Assembly (NCBI RefSeq): GCF_900142085.1
Contig: NZ_FQZQ01000020.1
Coordinates: 1-64,000 of the forward strand
DNA length: 64,000 bases
Reading direction: 5' to 3'
Source: Shimia gijangensis
GTDB taxonomy: Bacteria; Pseudomonadota; Alphaproteobacteria; Rhodobacterales; Rhodobacteraceae
Shown: piece after piece, positions 25,760 through 34,695 of the stretch
Numbering within the stretch: position 1 is the first letter of the stretch
Layout of the letters: the number at the start of each line of letters is the position of its first letter
Notes under the pieces: model-generated
What the model was told of the DNA's origin: nothing
Database searches by the model: none
What the model saw: only the letters and a program-made list of their open reading frames with translations
Program-made: the position numbers and the translations under genes

Positions 25760-26660
25760 TCAAAGTCGCCAACCATTTTTGCGCCGCTTCAACTATTCCA
25801 GTTAATAGTTCCTGAGCCTTGGCTGGGTTCGCGAAACTCGCACCAACGGCCGCTGCAATGGCCGCCTCTGTTGCTTTGAGACCAATCCACTTGATCCCCT
25901 TCCAAAGCTTTTCAATCGCCGCTCTTATCCGACCTTTGTCCGGTTCATCTTTCTTGGTTTCTGCTTTCAGCTCTTCAACGGGTGCCCAAATGATCTCACG
26001 AATAACTTTGGTTTCCGGGGTATCAATCGGCTCCGGCGGATTGTTCCCGCCAATCTCAGTCCGCTGCTGTTCTGTCCATACACGCTTTTCCGCCTCAAGC
26101 TCTTCAATGCGCTTTTCCAATTCAAACTGCGCACGAATTTCCTCAATGCATTTGGCTATATGCTCGGGGCCTTGCTCCCAGTCTTCGTCAGGGATCAGGG
26201 CAACCCGGCGTTGGAGTTCCCAGTCGAGTGGTTTTCCAATCGTCATCCCTTGATACCAGTCGCGCCAAAAGGGAAAAGAAAAAAACTCATTTCGATGCAG
26301 GTCTTGAGTGAATTCAAGCTTCTGTTCGTTGGCCGTTTTTGATCCACCTACTATATCCGGATTGTTCGGATCAAAAGAGACCCATTCAACCAGGTTGGGA
26401 AACAAAGGTACGTCAAGTGAAAACTCGTTCTCTGCTTCAATATCTGCCAAAGCGCCATCGTCTCTTCCAAACGCTTGAGGTGCCAGTTTGGTAAAGAACA
26501 GGTCTGTTCTGTCTAGCTTCGTCATTGCATCGCAGGAATCAGCCATGCATAGTTCGAGACAACGACTGACCCCTTCACTTTGAAAGCCACTGTTTTCTTT
26601 AATTGATGCCTGTGCGCCATTCCGAGCTGCGACAAACAAATCAGAGGCAGGAGGTTCCAT
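25755..26660 (-). CDS. Hypothetical protein with coiled coil
   Basis: About 301 residues; no family recognised. Residues ~150-185 (ELEKRIEELEAEKRVWTEQQ) form a coiled coil, followed by IGGNNPPEP, a proline-rich linker also found in unrelated small bacterial proteins, and an alanine-rich helix near the end (KATEAAIAAAVGASF) that may be weakly membrane-associated. No signal peptide. Base composition is more AT-rich than lepA next door. Start uncertain: ATG at 26660 is used, but 26732 is also open. The TAG stop is provided by the REP hairpin, hinting that insertion or recombination at the REP set the present C-terminus. Confidence 0.6.
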   Translation of the reverse strand: MEPPASDLFVAARNGAQASIKENSGFQSEGVSRCLELCMADSCDAMTKLDRTDLFFTKLAPQAFGRDDGALADIEAENEFSLDVPLFPNLVEWVSFDPNNPDIVGGSKTANEQKLEFTQDLHRNEFFSFPFWRDWYQGMTIGKPLDWELQRRVALIPDEDWEQGPEHIAKCIEEIRAQFELEKRIEELEAEKRVWTEQQRTEIGGNNPPEPIDTPETKVIREIIWAPVEELKAETKKDEPDKGRIRAAIEKLWKGIKWIGLKATEAAIAAAVGASFANPAKAQELLTGIVEAAQKWLATLM

Positions 26661-26956
26661 AGGATTTGGACGTGACTTCAGAGAGCCAATTGAGGTCTCT
26701 AATGAACCAAATCTTGCTGCCACGCACATCAAAAGTGCTGTGCGAAGTAGTTGAAAATCTCGTGTTAGATCGTATTCCTTCGAGTCCTTCTTTATGGAAA
26801 AATAGCAGGCAAAGCTCTGATAAAGACCCGACTGGCAATAATCCGAAGCTGCTCGACAGAAAGATTTAGCGCATTGTCAATTAACTGGTCTGCACCTGAT
26901 TGGTTTGTGTTCATCTTGCTTGACCAACCTCAATTTCCACTCCATATCCCGCTACC

Positions 26957-28756
26957 ATGACTGACCTGAATAAAATCCGCAATTTCTCCATCGTCGCACA
27001 TATCGACCACGGGAAATCCACCCTTGCTGACCGCCTCATCCAAGAGACGGGCACGGTCAAGGATCGTGACATGAAAGAGCAGTTGCTCGACTCCATGGAT
27101 ATCGAGCGTGAACGCGGCATTACGATCAAGGCCAACACCGTGCGCATCGACTACAAAGCGGACGATGGCGAGACCTATGTCTTGAACCTGATCGACACCC
27201 CCGGTCACGTCGACTTTGCCTATGAAGTCTCCCGCTCCATGCGCGCGGTTGAAGGCTCGCTCTTGGTGGTGGACAGCACCCAAGGCGTCGAGGCGCAGAC
27301 GCTGGCCAATGTCTATCAGGCGATTGATGCGGACCACGACATCGTGCCCGTCCTGAACAAGATCGACCTGCCCGCGTCCGACTGTGACCGTGTGGCCGAA
27401 CAGATCGAAGACGTCATCGGCATCGATGCCACCGGCGCCATTCAGGTCTCGGCCAAAACCGGGCAGGGCATCCACGAAACGCTGGAATCCATCGTCAAAG
27501 AATTGCCCGCCCCTAAGGGCGACGTCGATGCGCCGCTGAAAGCCATGCTGGTGGATTCATGGTACGACGCCTACCTTGGCGTGATCGTGCTTGTCCGCAT
27601 CATGGACGGCACCCTGAAAAAGGGCATGAAGGTGCGTTTCATGTCCAACAACACCCTGCATCACGTGGATCGCATCGGTGTGTTCCGTCCCGAGATGGAG
27701 ATGATCGACGAACTTGGCCCCGGCGAGATCGGCTTCTTGACCGCCTCGATCAAACAGGTGCGTGATACCCGTGTGGGCGACACCATCACCAACGAACGCA
27801 ATGGCTGCGAGGTCGCGCTCGACGGCTTTAAACCCGCCCAGCCTGTGGTGTTCTGTGGCCTGTTCCCCGTCGACAGTTCAGAATTCGAAGACCTGCGCGA
27901 GGCCATCGACAAACTGGCCCTCAACGACGCGTCCTTTTCGTTTGAAATGGAAACATCCGCCGCGCTGGGCTTTGGCTTTCGCTGTGGCTTCCTCGGGCTT
28001 TTGCACCTTGAGGTGATCCGCGACCGGATTGAGCGGGAATATGACATCGAACTGATCACCACTGCGCCTTCGGTGATCTACGAAATCCATCTGCGCGACG
28101 GCACCATGCTGGAACTGCACAACCCTGCCGACATGCCCGACATGACCCATGTCGAACACCTCCAAGAGCCGCGCATCAAGGCGACCATCCTTGTGCCCGA
28201 TGAATACCTCGGCGATGTGCTGAAACTCTGTCAGGACCGCCGCGGCATCCAGGAGGACCTGACCTATGCCGGGTCCCGCGCGCTGGTGGTCTATGACCTG
28301 CCGCTCAATGAGGTGGTGTTCGACTTTTACGACCGCCTGAAATCGGTGACCAAAGGCTATGCGTCGTTCGACTATCAGATGACCGGATACCGTCAGGACA
28401 ATCTGGTGAAAATGTCGATCCTTGTGAACGACGAACCTGTGGATGCGCTGTCAACAATGGTGCACCGCGACCGTGCCGAGGCACGTGGCCGCGCGATGGT
28501 GGAAAAGCTCAAAGACCTGATCCCCCGCCACATGTTCAAAATCCCGATCCAAGCGGCCATCGGCGGCAAAGTCATCGCCCGCGAAACCCTGTCTGCCATG
28601 CGCAAAGACGTGACCGCCAAATGCTACGGCGGCGACGCCTCGCGCAAACGCAAACTGCTGGACAAGCAGAAAAAGGGTAAGAAAAAGATGCGCCAGTTCG
28701 GGCAAGTGAATATCCCGCAAGAGGCGTTTATCTCTGCGTTGAAGATGGATGATTGA
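26957..28756 (+). CDS. lepA: Elongation factor 4 (LepA)
   Basis: A full-length 599-residue translational GTPase. G1 HIDHGKST, G2 [10 protein letters not shown]3 DTPGHVDF and G4 NKIDLP are present. The C-terminal domain special to LepA ends [19 protein letters not shown]. It back-translocates or aids stalled ribosomes under stress. Both flanks hold less GC-rich orphan genes and REP hairpins, but lepA itself looks ordinary and intact. Confidence 0.98.
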   Translation: MTDLNKIRNFSIVAHIDHGKSTLADRLIQETGTVKDRDMKEQLLDSMDIERERGITIKANTVRIDYKADDGETYVLNLIDTPGHVDFAYEVSRSMRAVEGSLLVVDSTQGVEAQTLANVYQAIDADHDIVPVLNKIDLPASDCDRVAEQIEDVIGIDATGAIQVSAKTGQGIHETLESIVKELPAPKGDVDAPLKAMLVDSWYDAYLGVIVLVRIMDGTLKKGMKVRFMSNNTLHHVDRIGVFRPEMEMIDELGPGEIGFLTASIKQVRDTRVGDTITNERNGCEVALDGFKPAQPVVFCGLFPVDSSEFEDLREAIDKLALNDASFSFEMETSAALGFGFRCGFLGLLHLEVIRDRIEREYDIELITTAPSVIYEIHLRDGTMLELHNPADMPDMTHVEHLQEPRIKATILVPDEYLGDVLKLCQDRRGIQEDLTYAGSRALVVYDLPLNEVVFDFYDRLKSVTKGYASFDYQMTGYRQDNLVKMSILVNDEPVDALSTMVHRDRAEARGRAMVEKLKDLIPRHMFKIPIQAAIGGKVIARETLSAMRKDVTAKCYGGDASRKRKLLDKQKKGKKKMRQFGQVNIPQEAFISALKMDD

Positions 28757-28770
28757 AGTTTCAATCCTGC

Positions 28771-28795
28771 CGTAGGGCGGGGTTTCACCCCGCCG
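28771..28795 (+). repeat. REP-type hairpin, copy 2
   Basis: CGTAGGGCGGGGTTTC then ACCCCGCCG: a perfect 8-base-pair stem GGCGGGGT/ACCCCGCC with a 3-base loop, 20 bases after the lepA stop. It may also act as the lepA 3' end. A further 220 bases to 29018 are AT-rich with no gene seen. Confidence 0.7.
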
Positions 28796-29018
28796 CAGCG
28801 CGTAGAGCAAATTGCTAACCTCACCCATTGAGTAATTTAGATAATTTTGTTTCCAAAACAGCTAGTTGGATAATGTGTGAGCTTTTCACCAAAAAGCATC
28901 TGGATTTTGGAAATATTTCAAGAGGACTGCAAATATTAGCAGAAATGACTCCCTCCTTTCTCAATTTTGGGTAGAGTGCCCAATTGCTAATTAGGTGAAC
29001 TAGGGATTGGAAACATGA

Positions 29019-29975
29019 TTGCACGACTATTACTACTATGTAGTTTTTCCGCTCATCGTTGCAGTAAGTTCTGGGGTCCTAGTATATCACTACCCACAGT
29101 GGATATCAGGCGAAAATGCTTTGATTTACTCACGTGCTGAATTCATAGCCCCATCGATTGATGGTGATGATCATGTATTTCATAACTTAACCGTCAGCAA
29201 TCGAACCGACAAAGTACAAAACAATGTCGATGTTAGAATTGAGTCCAAGTTCGAACTAGACACGGTCGAAATAGTCCCATCAGATGACAACGCAGGCGAT
29301 CCGACAATTAGTTGGTCTGAGGACAAAAAAAGCATTGGCCTTTCGATTGCGTCAATGCGTCCAAAAGAAGAGGCAGCGTTTCAGGTTAAGATGCGCCGTT
29401 CCGAAGCGGTTTTTGTAGAATATGATGTAAGTTCAGATGAAAGCATCGGTGAACTTGCAGGGCAAGCTTCTGACGCTTCGGTTTGGGATGGCATCTCCAA
29501 GGTTTTGCCTGTGCTTTTTGGATTTTTATTGCCAGTTGCTCTAGCAATGTTTTTGTTTCGAAATCGAAGCTCAATTGCGTTGTCTTCTAACAACACAGGC
29601 TTTTGTTTGTTACACAGTGGAGAACTGGATGATGCGTCGCAAATTTTTGAAACAAAGATAGCAAAAAGTGGCGGTGGGGTTTTTGAACTGACAAACTATG
29701 CTTGTTGTTTGGCATTGAAGGGAGAACTGGAGAAAGCCAAACGCTATTTGTCAGCTGCGCGGCTTTTGGGTGGAAGCAAGAAACATGATAACGTTACATT
29801 GGCCGAATTGATAATTAGCTGGAAAGAAAAAGATGTTCCATCTGCAATGAACAGGCTAACCGAATTTCGGGAACAGCGAAGGGTGATATTTTTCTCACCA
29901 TACAAAAGCTACAGACATTCAATGCTGTTGGCAGAAATTGAGGCAGATTTAGCCGGAAACTCGCCAAAGGTGTAG
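29019..29975 (+). CDS. Membrane protein with C-terminal TPR-like repeats, unknown function
   Basis: 318 residues. An N-terminal helix (about 8-25) anchors a beta-rich domain (35-140), a second helix lies near 165-185 (VLPVLFGFLLPVALAMFLF), and residues 195-300 look like tetratricopeptide-type helices (GFCLLHSGELDDASQIFE). No recognised family. Starts with TTG at 29019 immediately after an in-frame stop; the ATG at 29015 is in another frame. So either TTG is used, or the true N-terminus was lost to a frameshift. It is AT-rich compared with its neighbours, a sign of transfer, and lies between REP copies 2 and 3. Confidence 0.6.
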   Translation: MHDYYYYVVFPLIVAVSSGVLVYHYPQWISGENALIYSRAEFIAPSIDGDDHVFHNLTVSNRTDKVQNNVDVRIESKFELDTVEIVPSDDNAGDPTISWSEDKKSIGLSIASMRPKEEAAFQVKMRRSEAVFVEYDVSSDESIGELAGQASDASVWDGISKVLPVLFGFLLPVALAMFLFRNRSSIALSSNNTGFCLLHSGELDDASQIFETKIAKSGGGVFELTNYACCLALKGELEKAKRYLSAARLLGGSKKHDNVTLAELIISWKEKDVPSAMNRLTEFREQRRVIFFSPYKSYRHSMLLAEIEADLAGNSPKV

Positions 29976-29980
29976 CAATC

Positions 29981-30049
29981 CGTAGGGTGCGCGCTCACAC
30001 GCACCATTCTCCCACCCACCCCGCCGGCGGGGTAAAACCCCGCCCTACG
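29981..30049. repeat. REP-type double hairpin, copy 3
   Basis: Outer arms CGTAGGG (29981) and CCCTACG (to 30049) enclose two hairpins: GGTGCG/CGCACC and the stem GGCGGGGT/ACCCCGCC with a 3-base loop. Its right end contains the natural stop of the RAYT gene on the minus strand. It is the longest copy of the set and resembles a BIME. Confidence 0.75.
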
Positions 30050-30197
30050 TCAAATCCATTCCCGGCGTGAATCTCTCATCCCAATGCACCGATGAATACG
30101 GCCAATCCTCGGCGCGCGTGACGTAACCGTGCTTGACCGGGTTCAACCAACAATATCGCAAATGTGCGGTGAAATCGGCCTCACCCCGTATGTTGGG

Positions 30198-30260
30198 CTC
30201 CGCCCGTTCGGCCCTCAAACCATCCCCCGGATGGTTTGCCGCTTCGCGAACCGGGGCTCA
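30198..30260. repeat. 63-bp REP-like insertion inside the RAYT gene
   Basis: Removing these bases restores a continuous RAYT reading frame (FWE then PNIRGEADF). The core is a perfect hairpin, AAACCATCC/GGATGGTTT with a 3-base loop. GGAG at both borders (minus strand) could be a short target duplication. Confidence 0.65.
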
Positions 30261-30305
30261 CTCCCAAAACCGCCGTTGCCAGATTGCCTGTTCCCGCTTG
30301 TTTTT

Positions 30306-30402
30306 CCGTAGACCGGGCTTTAGCCCGGCAAACCGCCCTTTGGTGATGACGGGAAACTCTGTCGGATAAGGCGGGGGATCCGGGCTGAAGCCCGGTCTAC
30401 GG
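30306..30402. repeat. REP doublet read as coding sequence within RAYT
   Basis: Two 23-base arms (30306-30328 and 30380-30402) are inverted copies differing at one base; each contains a GACCGGGCTT..AGCCCGG hairpin. They encode RRPGFSPDPPP and AGLKPGLRK in the RAYT frame. The doublet has been absorbed without breaking the frame. Confidence 0.65.
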
Positions 30403-30747
30403 TTGGTATTTGTCGTTGCGTATTGCGCACGCACCGCCCGTGTGAACCGTGCCTTGATTGCACCCCACCGCGTTCCATACTCCCGATCACCCTTTGGCAA
30501 TCGCCAAATGCAATGCAAATGGTCCGGCAAAACCACCCACGCCTTGATCTCAAACGGGCGTTCGGCGCGTGTGATGCGAACCGCATCGCGCAGGGTTTTG
30601 ATCTCCCGCACCAACAGATCGCTTTGTCGGTTGGCAAGGGTCACTGTAAAGAACACCGGGACACCGCTCACCTTGGGGCGTCGATAATTGGACATGCCCC
30701 CGATCTGCGCCCATGTTGGTTAAGACCTCGTAAACGCGGGGCTGAGC

Positions 30748-31161
30748 TTATCTCGTCGATCGCCACCAAAACCACCGCCGCCAGCCTTTCCGCACCGTCA
30801 CCTCAACCTCACCACCTTCCACCGGCTCCAATCCTCCGGTCGCCAAAATCCCGCGTTCTGCGGCACGGGTCATTTGCACCTTTTGCATTTGCAACGCGGC
30901 TTCGCGCGGGGTCACCGGATCGCCGTTCAGGCCCGGAACAAATCCGCGCAACAGGCAGGGTCCCGAACGCCCGCTTAGCGGGTTCTTAACCCCGTGTTCC
31001 TCGATCTCCTGCAGATCCCAGATCCGGGTCACCTCGGCGATCGAAACGATGGCCGCGACGGGTTTGTCGTGACGGGTCAGAAGGATGGTCTCGCGCGGGT
31101 CCTGCACACGGGTGCAAAGCTGTCCAAGACGGGATCTCGCGGCGCTGATCGGCAATCGCAT
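30748..31161 (-). CDS. Orphan YefM/Phd-type antitoxin with C-terminal extension
   Basis: 137 residues. The N-terminal MRLPISAARSRLGQLCTRVQ and HDKPVAAIVSIAEV match the DNA-binding part of YefM/Phd antitoxins (about 60 residues). The remaining 75 residues, rich in Gly/Arg with WRRWFWWRS at the end, are not a known toxin-binding tail. No toxin gene (RelE, YoeB, PIN or Doc) is adjacent on either side. The ATG at 31161 is used; an upstream start at 31215 would include the operators. Two TGTACA palindromes precede it, the core site known for YefM autoregulation. Confidence 0.7.
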   Translation of the reverse strand: MRLPISAARSRLGQLCTRVQDPRETILLTRHDKPVAAIVSIAEVTRIWDLQEIEEHGVKNPLSGRSGPCLLRGFVPGLNGDPVTPREAALQMQKVQMTRAAERGILATGGLEPVEGGEVEVTVRKGWRRWFWWRSTR

Positions 31162-31175
31162 GGGCTCACTTTCGG

Positions 31176-31218
31176 TTTGTACAAAATGGATATTTGCCCG
31201 AAAAGTTTTGTACAAAAC
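31176..31218. promoter_or_regulatory. Twin TGTACA operators upstream of the antitoxin-like gene
   Basis: TTTGTACAAA at 31176-31185 and GTTTTGTACAAAAC at 31205-31218, both perfect palindromes, centres 31 bases apart (about three helical turns). TGTACA is the core recognised by YefM-YoeB (established). The spacing suggests cooperative binding on one DNA face. Confidence 0.7.
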
Positions 31219-31282
31219 GGTTAAAACCCGCTTTTGGCGGCGTGCGCAGGCCTGTGGCTTTGGGTCACGAGGGGGCGGAGTT

Positions 31283-32752
31283 TCAGCTCGCGCCGGGCTC
31301 GCGAACGGTCAGAATGCTGCGCAAATGTTCGGCGCTGTCATCCTGATCCAGATGGTGCGAAATCGTGCGGGCGTAATACTCAAGCAGGGGCCTTTGGTCG
31401 GGGTTGATGCGGTAGGTGTCGCCGTCTTTCAGCAGCACGTTGCGTGCCAGCAAAACGTCGAGACCCTGTTGGTGCACCTGCCGATCGTCCATGTCATCCG
31501 TCGCCAATGGCGCATTGCGTGTGCCAAGCACATCGATCAGATCCAATACGCCCTTCTGAAAGTCTTTTCTGGTCAATGTCTTAGCGTCGGATGAGGTCAC
31601 AACCTGCGCCACCAAAGAGACCGGCAAAACCGGGATGATATCGCTGATTTCCTGAATGATGGTCTCGGCCATGGGGGCCACCATGGCTTTGCGACTGATG
31701 TCATCAAGCCCCTCAACGGTTTCGCCGCGCTGTGCCAACCACTCTTTGGCCGATAGGGCCGGGCCAAAACTGACGGCGGCTTGCCCAAACCGCTGTCGCT
31801 TGATTTTTAACAGGCGGGCGATCACTCCGAACGAATGCATCAGCGTGCTCTTTACGGTGTAAAGTCTTGATTTCTTTGTAAATCCCTGATCCTGATGTGC
31901 CAGCAATGTCATGTCTTCGGGGACCCGATCATAATTGAACGCGACAGGAATGAAGACGATATCTGTTGTGTTGTCAGTGCCAAGCCCGGCCAGAATGTAG
32001 CGCATGAGGCCCAGCTTGACAGGTTGGATCGCACCATCGCGGCTCAGCCCGCCTTCGAGGAAAATGCCCTGCGGCATGTGCGCGCCAATCATCATGTGGA
32101 CGTAGCGGGCCAAAACGGTTTTGTACAACCGCCCCTGAGAATCCCGACGGATGATGTAGCAACCGCTCATCTGCATGATCCTGTTGACCGGCCACACTGA
32201 CGCCCATTCGCCTGCAGCAAAGGAAATCATACTGGTGCGCGCCGCCAGATAGCTCAGAACCGCGACGTCCAGATTTGAGCGGTGGTTGCCGACCAAAACG
32301 ATGCTGGCGTCTTCGGGAATGTCGGTGAATGCTTCCGGTGGCGGCTGTCGTACGATCTGGATATCGTACATCGACCGTAGCCAACGACGCGCCAGCCAAT
32401 ACCCGATGTGAAAGTAAAACAACGCAAAGAACGAGGGCATCAGCTCGTCAATATAGGTGAGCGTCTCTTTTTCGGCGGCTTCGCGTCCTTGGTCTCTGCT
32501 GGCGGTATCAATCGCAGCTTGGACTTCTGTGTCGTTGAACAGGCGCTCCATCAACACCCGTCTAGGAACCTGCAGGACCTTTGGCAGTGGTCGCGTGAGG
32601 GTCGTGCGCAGCCGTGCCTTTAGATCGCGTTCGCGGCGCAACAAGGCCCTGCGCACCAGCGGATCAATGACGTATGCCTTCGCTCCTAACACGCCCAGGA
32701 CAAGAACAGGGATCGCGGCCCAAAGGGGCAGGGTGATCGGCTGGTTCAACAC
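31283..32752 (-). CDS. Glycerol-3-phosphate acyltransferase-like (PlsB/PlsC fold)
   Basis: A 489-residue membrane-associated acyltransferase. A hydrophobic N-terminal segment is followed by the acyltransferase motif GNHRSNLDVAVLSY (HxxxxD) near residue 172, MSGCYIIRRD (block II), FLEGGLSRDG (block III) and FIPVAFNYDRVPE (block IV). These fit PlsB-type enzymes that acylate glycerol-3-phosphate for phospholipid or storage lipid. It overlaps by 7 bases with the alpha/beta hydrolase gene upstream, implying a two-gene operon. Confidence 0.85.
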   Translation of the reverse strand: MLNQPITLPLWAAIPVLVLGVLGAKAYVIDPLVRRALLRRERDLKARLRTTLTRPLPKVLQVPRRVLMERLFNDTEVQAAIDTASRDQGREAAEKETLTYIDELMPSFFALFYFHIGYWLARRWLRSMYDIQIVRQPPPEAFTDIPEDASIVLVGNHRSNLDVAVLSYLAARTSMISFAAGEWASVWPVNRIMQMSGCYIIRRDSQGRLYKTVLARYVHMMIGAHMPQGIFLEGGLSRDGAIQPVKLGLMRYILAGLGTDNTTDIVFIPVAFNYDRVPEDMTLLAHQDQGFTKKSRLYTVKSTLMHSFGVIARLLKIKRQRFGQAAVSFGPALSAKEWLAQRGETVEGLDDISRKAMVAPMAETIIQEISDIIPVLPVSLVAQVVTSSDAKTLTRKDFQKGVLDLIDVLGTRNAPLATDDMDDRQVHQQGLDVLLARNVLLKDGDTYRINPDQRPLLEYYARTISHHLDQDDSAEHLRSILTVREPGAS

Positions 32753-34212
32753 TTACGCGTGCCCTGAGCAGCAATGTCATCGAAAATCGCGCGTAATCTA
32801 TCAAGCGGGCGTGCATCTCGTCCCAGCCGCAGGGGCACGGTAAAGTGGCCGCAAGGCCAGTCAAAACGGTTTTCGGCTGGCAATCCCCACTTGTCCTGCA
32901 GTCTTTGACCGGATGCGTAATGCGTTACGCGGTCGTGACGGCCAAGGATGCTCACGATCCGTTCGGGTGGCATGACGGGCATTCCGGGTGGGTCCAGCTT
33001 GTCGAGCCAGTCTTTTTGCATCTCTTTTCGCCAGCCCAGCTTGGCTAAGGGTTCATGCAATCCCCAAATGTCTGAAAGATCACTGTCCGTGGCAACGTCG
33101 CCCACATGTTCGCAGTGTGTCATCAAAAACAGAGCGTCAGGTTGCAATTGTTCCGGCCAGTCGTGGGCGCGAATGGACGCCATCTGAGCAGACTGCGCGC
33201 CAAGGCTGCTGCCTCCAAAGGCCACAGGCCCTGTGCTGGTTTTACGTGCCCAGTCCATGAGCACAGCCCATTCCTGATGTTGTGCGGTGAAATAGTCGAA
33301 CTCACCCAGTGGGGCACGTGACAGAAATTTCTCGCCTCCATAGTAACCATCCGGAACTCTGCGACCGTGCCATGGGCCTTCGGGGCGGATCACGCGAATG
33401 CCGCGTCGGGGCATCATCGCAATCGGGTCAACAAGATTACGCCAGTGATCGAATTCCACGCAAATACCATGGCCAAATATCAGGGTTGGAGGATTCTCAA
33501 CACCGACAGGTTCATGTACCCGCGCAAAAACGTCATCTCCCAAATGGGCTGCAGGTGACTTGAACCGAATCCAGTAATCCCTGCCCGAAGACGTCGGCAC
33601 ACTGCGTGATTGCGCGACAAGAGGCATGGTGTGAGGAGGCGCGAACAGCTTTTCGAAATCAGCCCCTTCGGCACCATATGTTGCCTCAAACTCCTCCGGT
33701 GTTGCAAAGCTTGGATATACAGTTGTCGCAAGCCAATGCCTGAGATAGGTAAAGTGCCGCCTTGTAGAGTTGAACCGGCTTCGGGCATGAAGGCGGGCCT
33801 CTTCAAGGGACGTAAGATGCTGTTCTGAAACATCATTTCCGCCAAAAAAGTTTTCACGCCAAAAGAATTCCACACTGTTGATATTGGCTCTTTCACGTTC
33901 AAAAATTCGCAATGCTCTTCGCAGTCTGCTGTGGTTTCTGATGTCACGTGTCAGCGGGCCTGCTGCGGCGAAAGCCTCGACTTCGCCATTCGCCGCACGG
34001 GCCGCAGCCCAAAGTCTTGAGAACGGAAAAAACAATCGCTTGAGGCTTTTGAGGATCAGCCAATCCAACCATGGGCGGGCCAAGACTTCACCGACCGGAG
34101 AAGCCATGATGCGTTGCGCAATATTCATCTCGCGTCGGGCAATCGGAGTTGCCAAGAAAGTTTCCGCCGCAAGGGGGGCGTTGTCCGAAGAGCCGGTCAG
34201 AGAATCTGTCAT
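32746..34212 (-). CDS. Alpha/beta hydrolase family protein
   Basis: A 488-residue protein. The hydrolase core is at residues ~250-470: FGHGICVEFDHWRN (oxyanion strand), FGGSSLGAQS (nucleophile elbow GxSxG with Ser in SSLG), a late Asp in SILGRHDRVT and His near CGHFTVP. The first 220 residues are helical and unassigned. Coupling to the PlsB-like gene suggests acyl-ester handling in lipid metabolism, such as lipase or transacylase; the substrate is unknown. Confidence 0.8.
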   Translation of the reverse strand: MTDSLTGSSDNAPLAAETFLATPIARREMNIAQRIMASPVGEVLARPWLDWLILKSLKRLFFPFSRLWAAARAANGEVEAFAAAGPLTRDIRNHSRLRRALRIFERERANINSVEFFWRENFFGGNDVSEQHLTSLEEARLHARSRFNSTRRHFTYLRHWLATTVYPSFATPEEFEATYGAEGADFEKLFAPPHTMPLVAQSRSVPTSSGRDYWIRFKSPAAHLGDDVFARVHEPVGVENPPTLIFGHGICVEFDHWRNLVDPIAMMPRRGIRVIRPEGPWHGRRVPDGYYGGEKFLSRAPLGEFDYFTAQHQEWAVLMDWARKTSTGPVAFGGSSLGAQSAQMASIRAHDWPEQLQPDALFLMTHCEHVGDVATDSDLSDIWGLHEPLAKLGWRKEMQKDWLDKLDPPGMPVMPPERIVSILGRHDRVTHYASGQRLQDKWGLPAENRFDWPCGHFTVPLRLGRDARPLDRLRAIFDDIAAQGTRKC

Positions 34213-34695
34213 GCTTGCTGTTGTCCCTCTACCCTGATCATCCGCGCGATCTGCTTTTCAAATTGCTTGCCGTCTAAAGCCCGTTTCTTGCAGGGTTCGG
34301 TGCTTTGCAACTCGCCAAATCATGCAGGGGCGGCACTTTCTTAAACCCGTCGCCCGTTTGCCTTTCATACTTCTTAATCTGTTGGATGGGGATATGACAC
34401 AGATCAAAGCCAATGATCTTGAATGCCTATCTTTTTTTGTAAAACTAGGGGTTCTGTTTCCTCAGGCAGGTCGCTGACTGTCAGCGATGGCTATATTCGA
34501 GAGCGTGAAACGGAGGCCTGTCCGGCGTTTCCCCGTGAGCTTCAATGGTGTTTCTGATGTGAATATGGGCAAGCAAACCTTCAGACAGCACTTAAAGAGG
34601 CAACTCCAGGTAACTATCAGATATGAAAGCACCTGTTGCCCGCATGATCGCAGTTTCGTCGACACGATCGACCACGGGCAACAGTTTTTGGAAAG
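34213..34695. other. 480-base non-coding region
   Basis: No gene recognised. It contains a perfect palindrome TCGCTGAC/GTCAGCGA around one T (34471-34487) and a long hairpin with 10-base arms CTGTTGCCCG/CGGGCAACAG (34633-34684) followed by five Ts, which could terminate plus-strand transcription, though no plus-strand gene is seen. Short open frames on both strands look like relics rather than genes. Confidence 0.45.

Larger units (their letters stand above)
30045..30695 (-). pseudogene. RAYT (REP-associated tyrosine transposase), disrupted
   Basis: The Y1 transposase-like protein begins MSNYRRPKVSGVPVFFTVTL; the HUH signature is PDHLHCIWRLP. The open frame stops at 30258 just after IWQRRFWE, but the lost C-terminus continues in another place: IRGEADFTAHLRYCWLNPVK then AEDWPYSSVHWDERF, up to the stop at 30045. 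Between them lies a 63-base REP-like insertion with a stop codon. The first part also carries, in frame, two REP arms (30306-30402). RAYTs mobilise REP sequences (established for Pseudomonas/E. coli relatives); here a REP has disabled the transposase. Confidence 0.82.
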
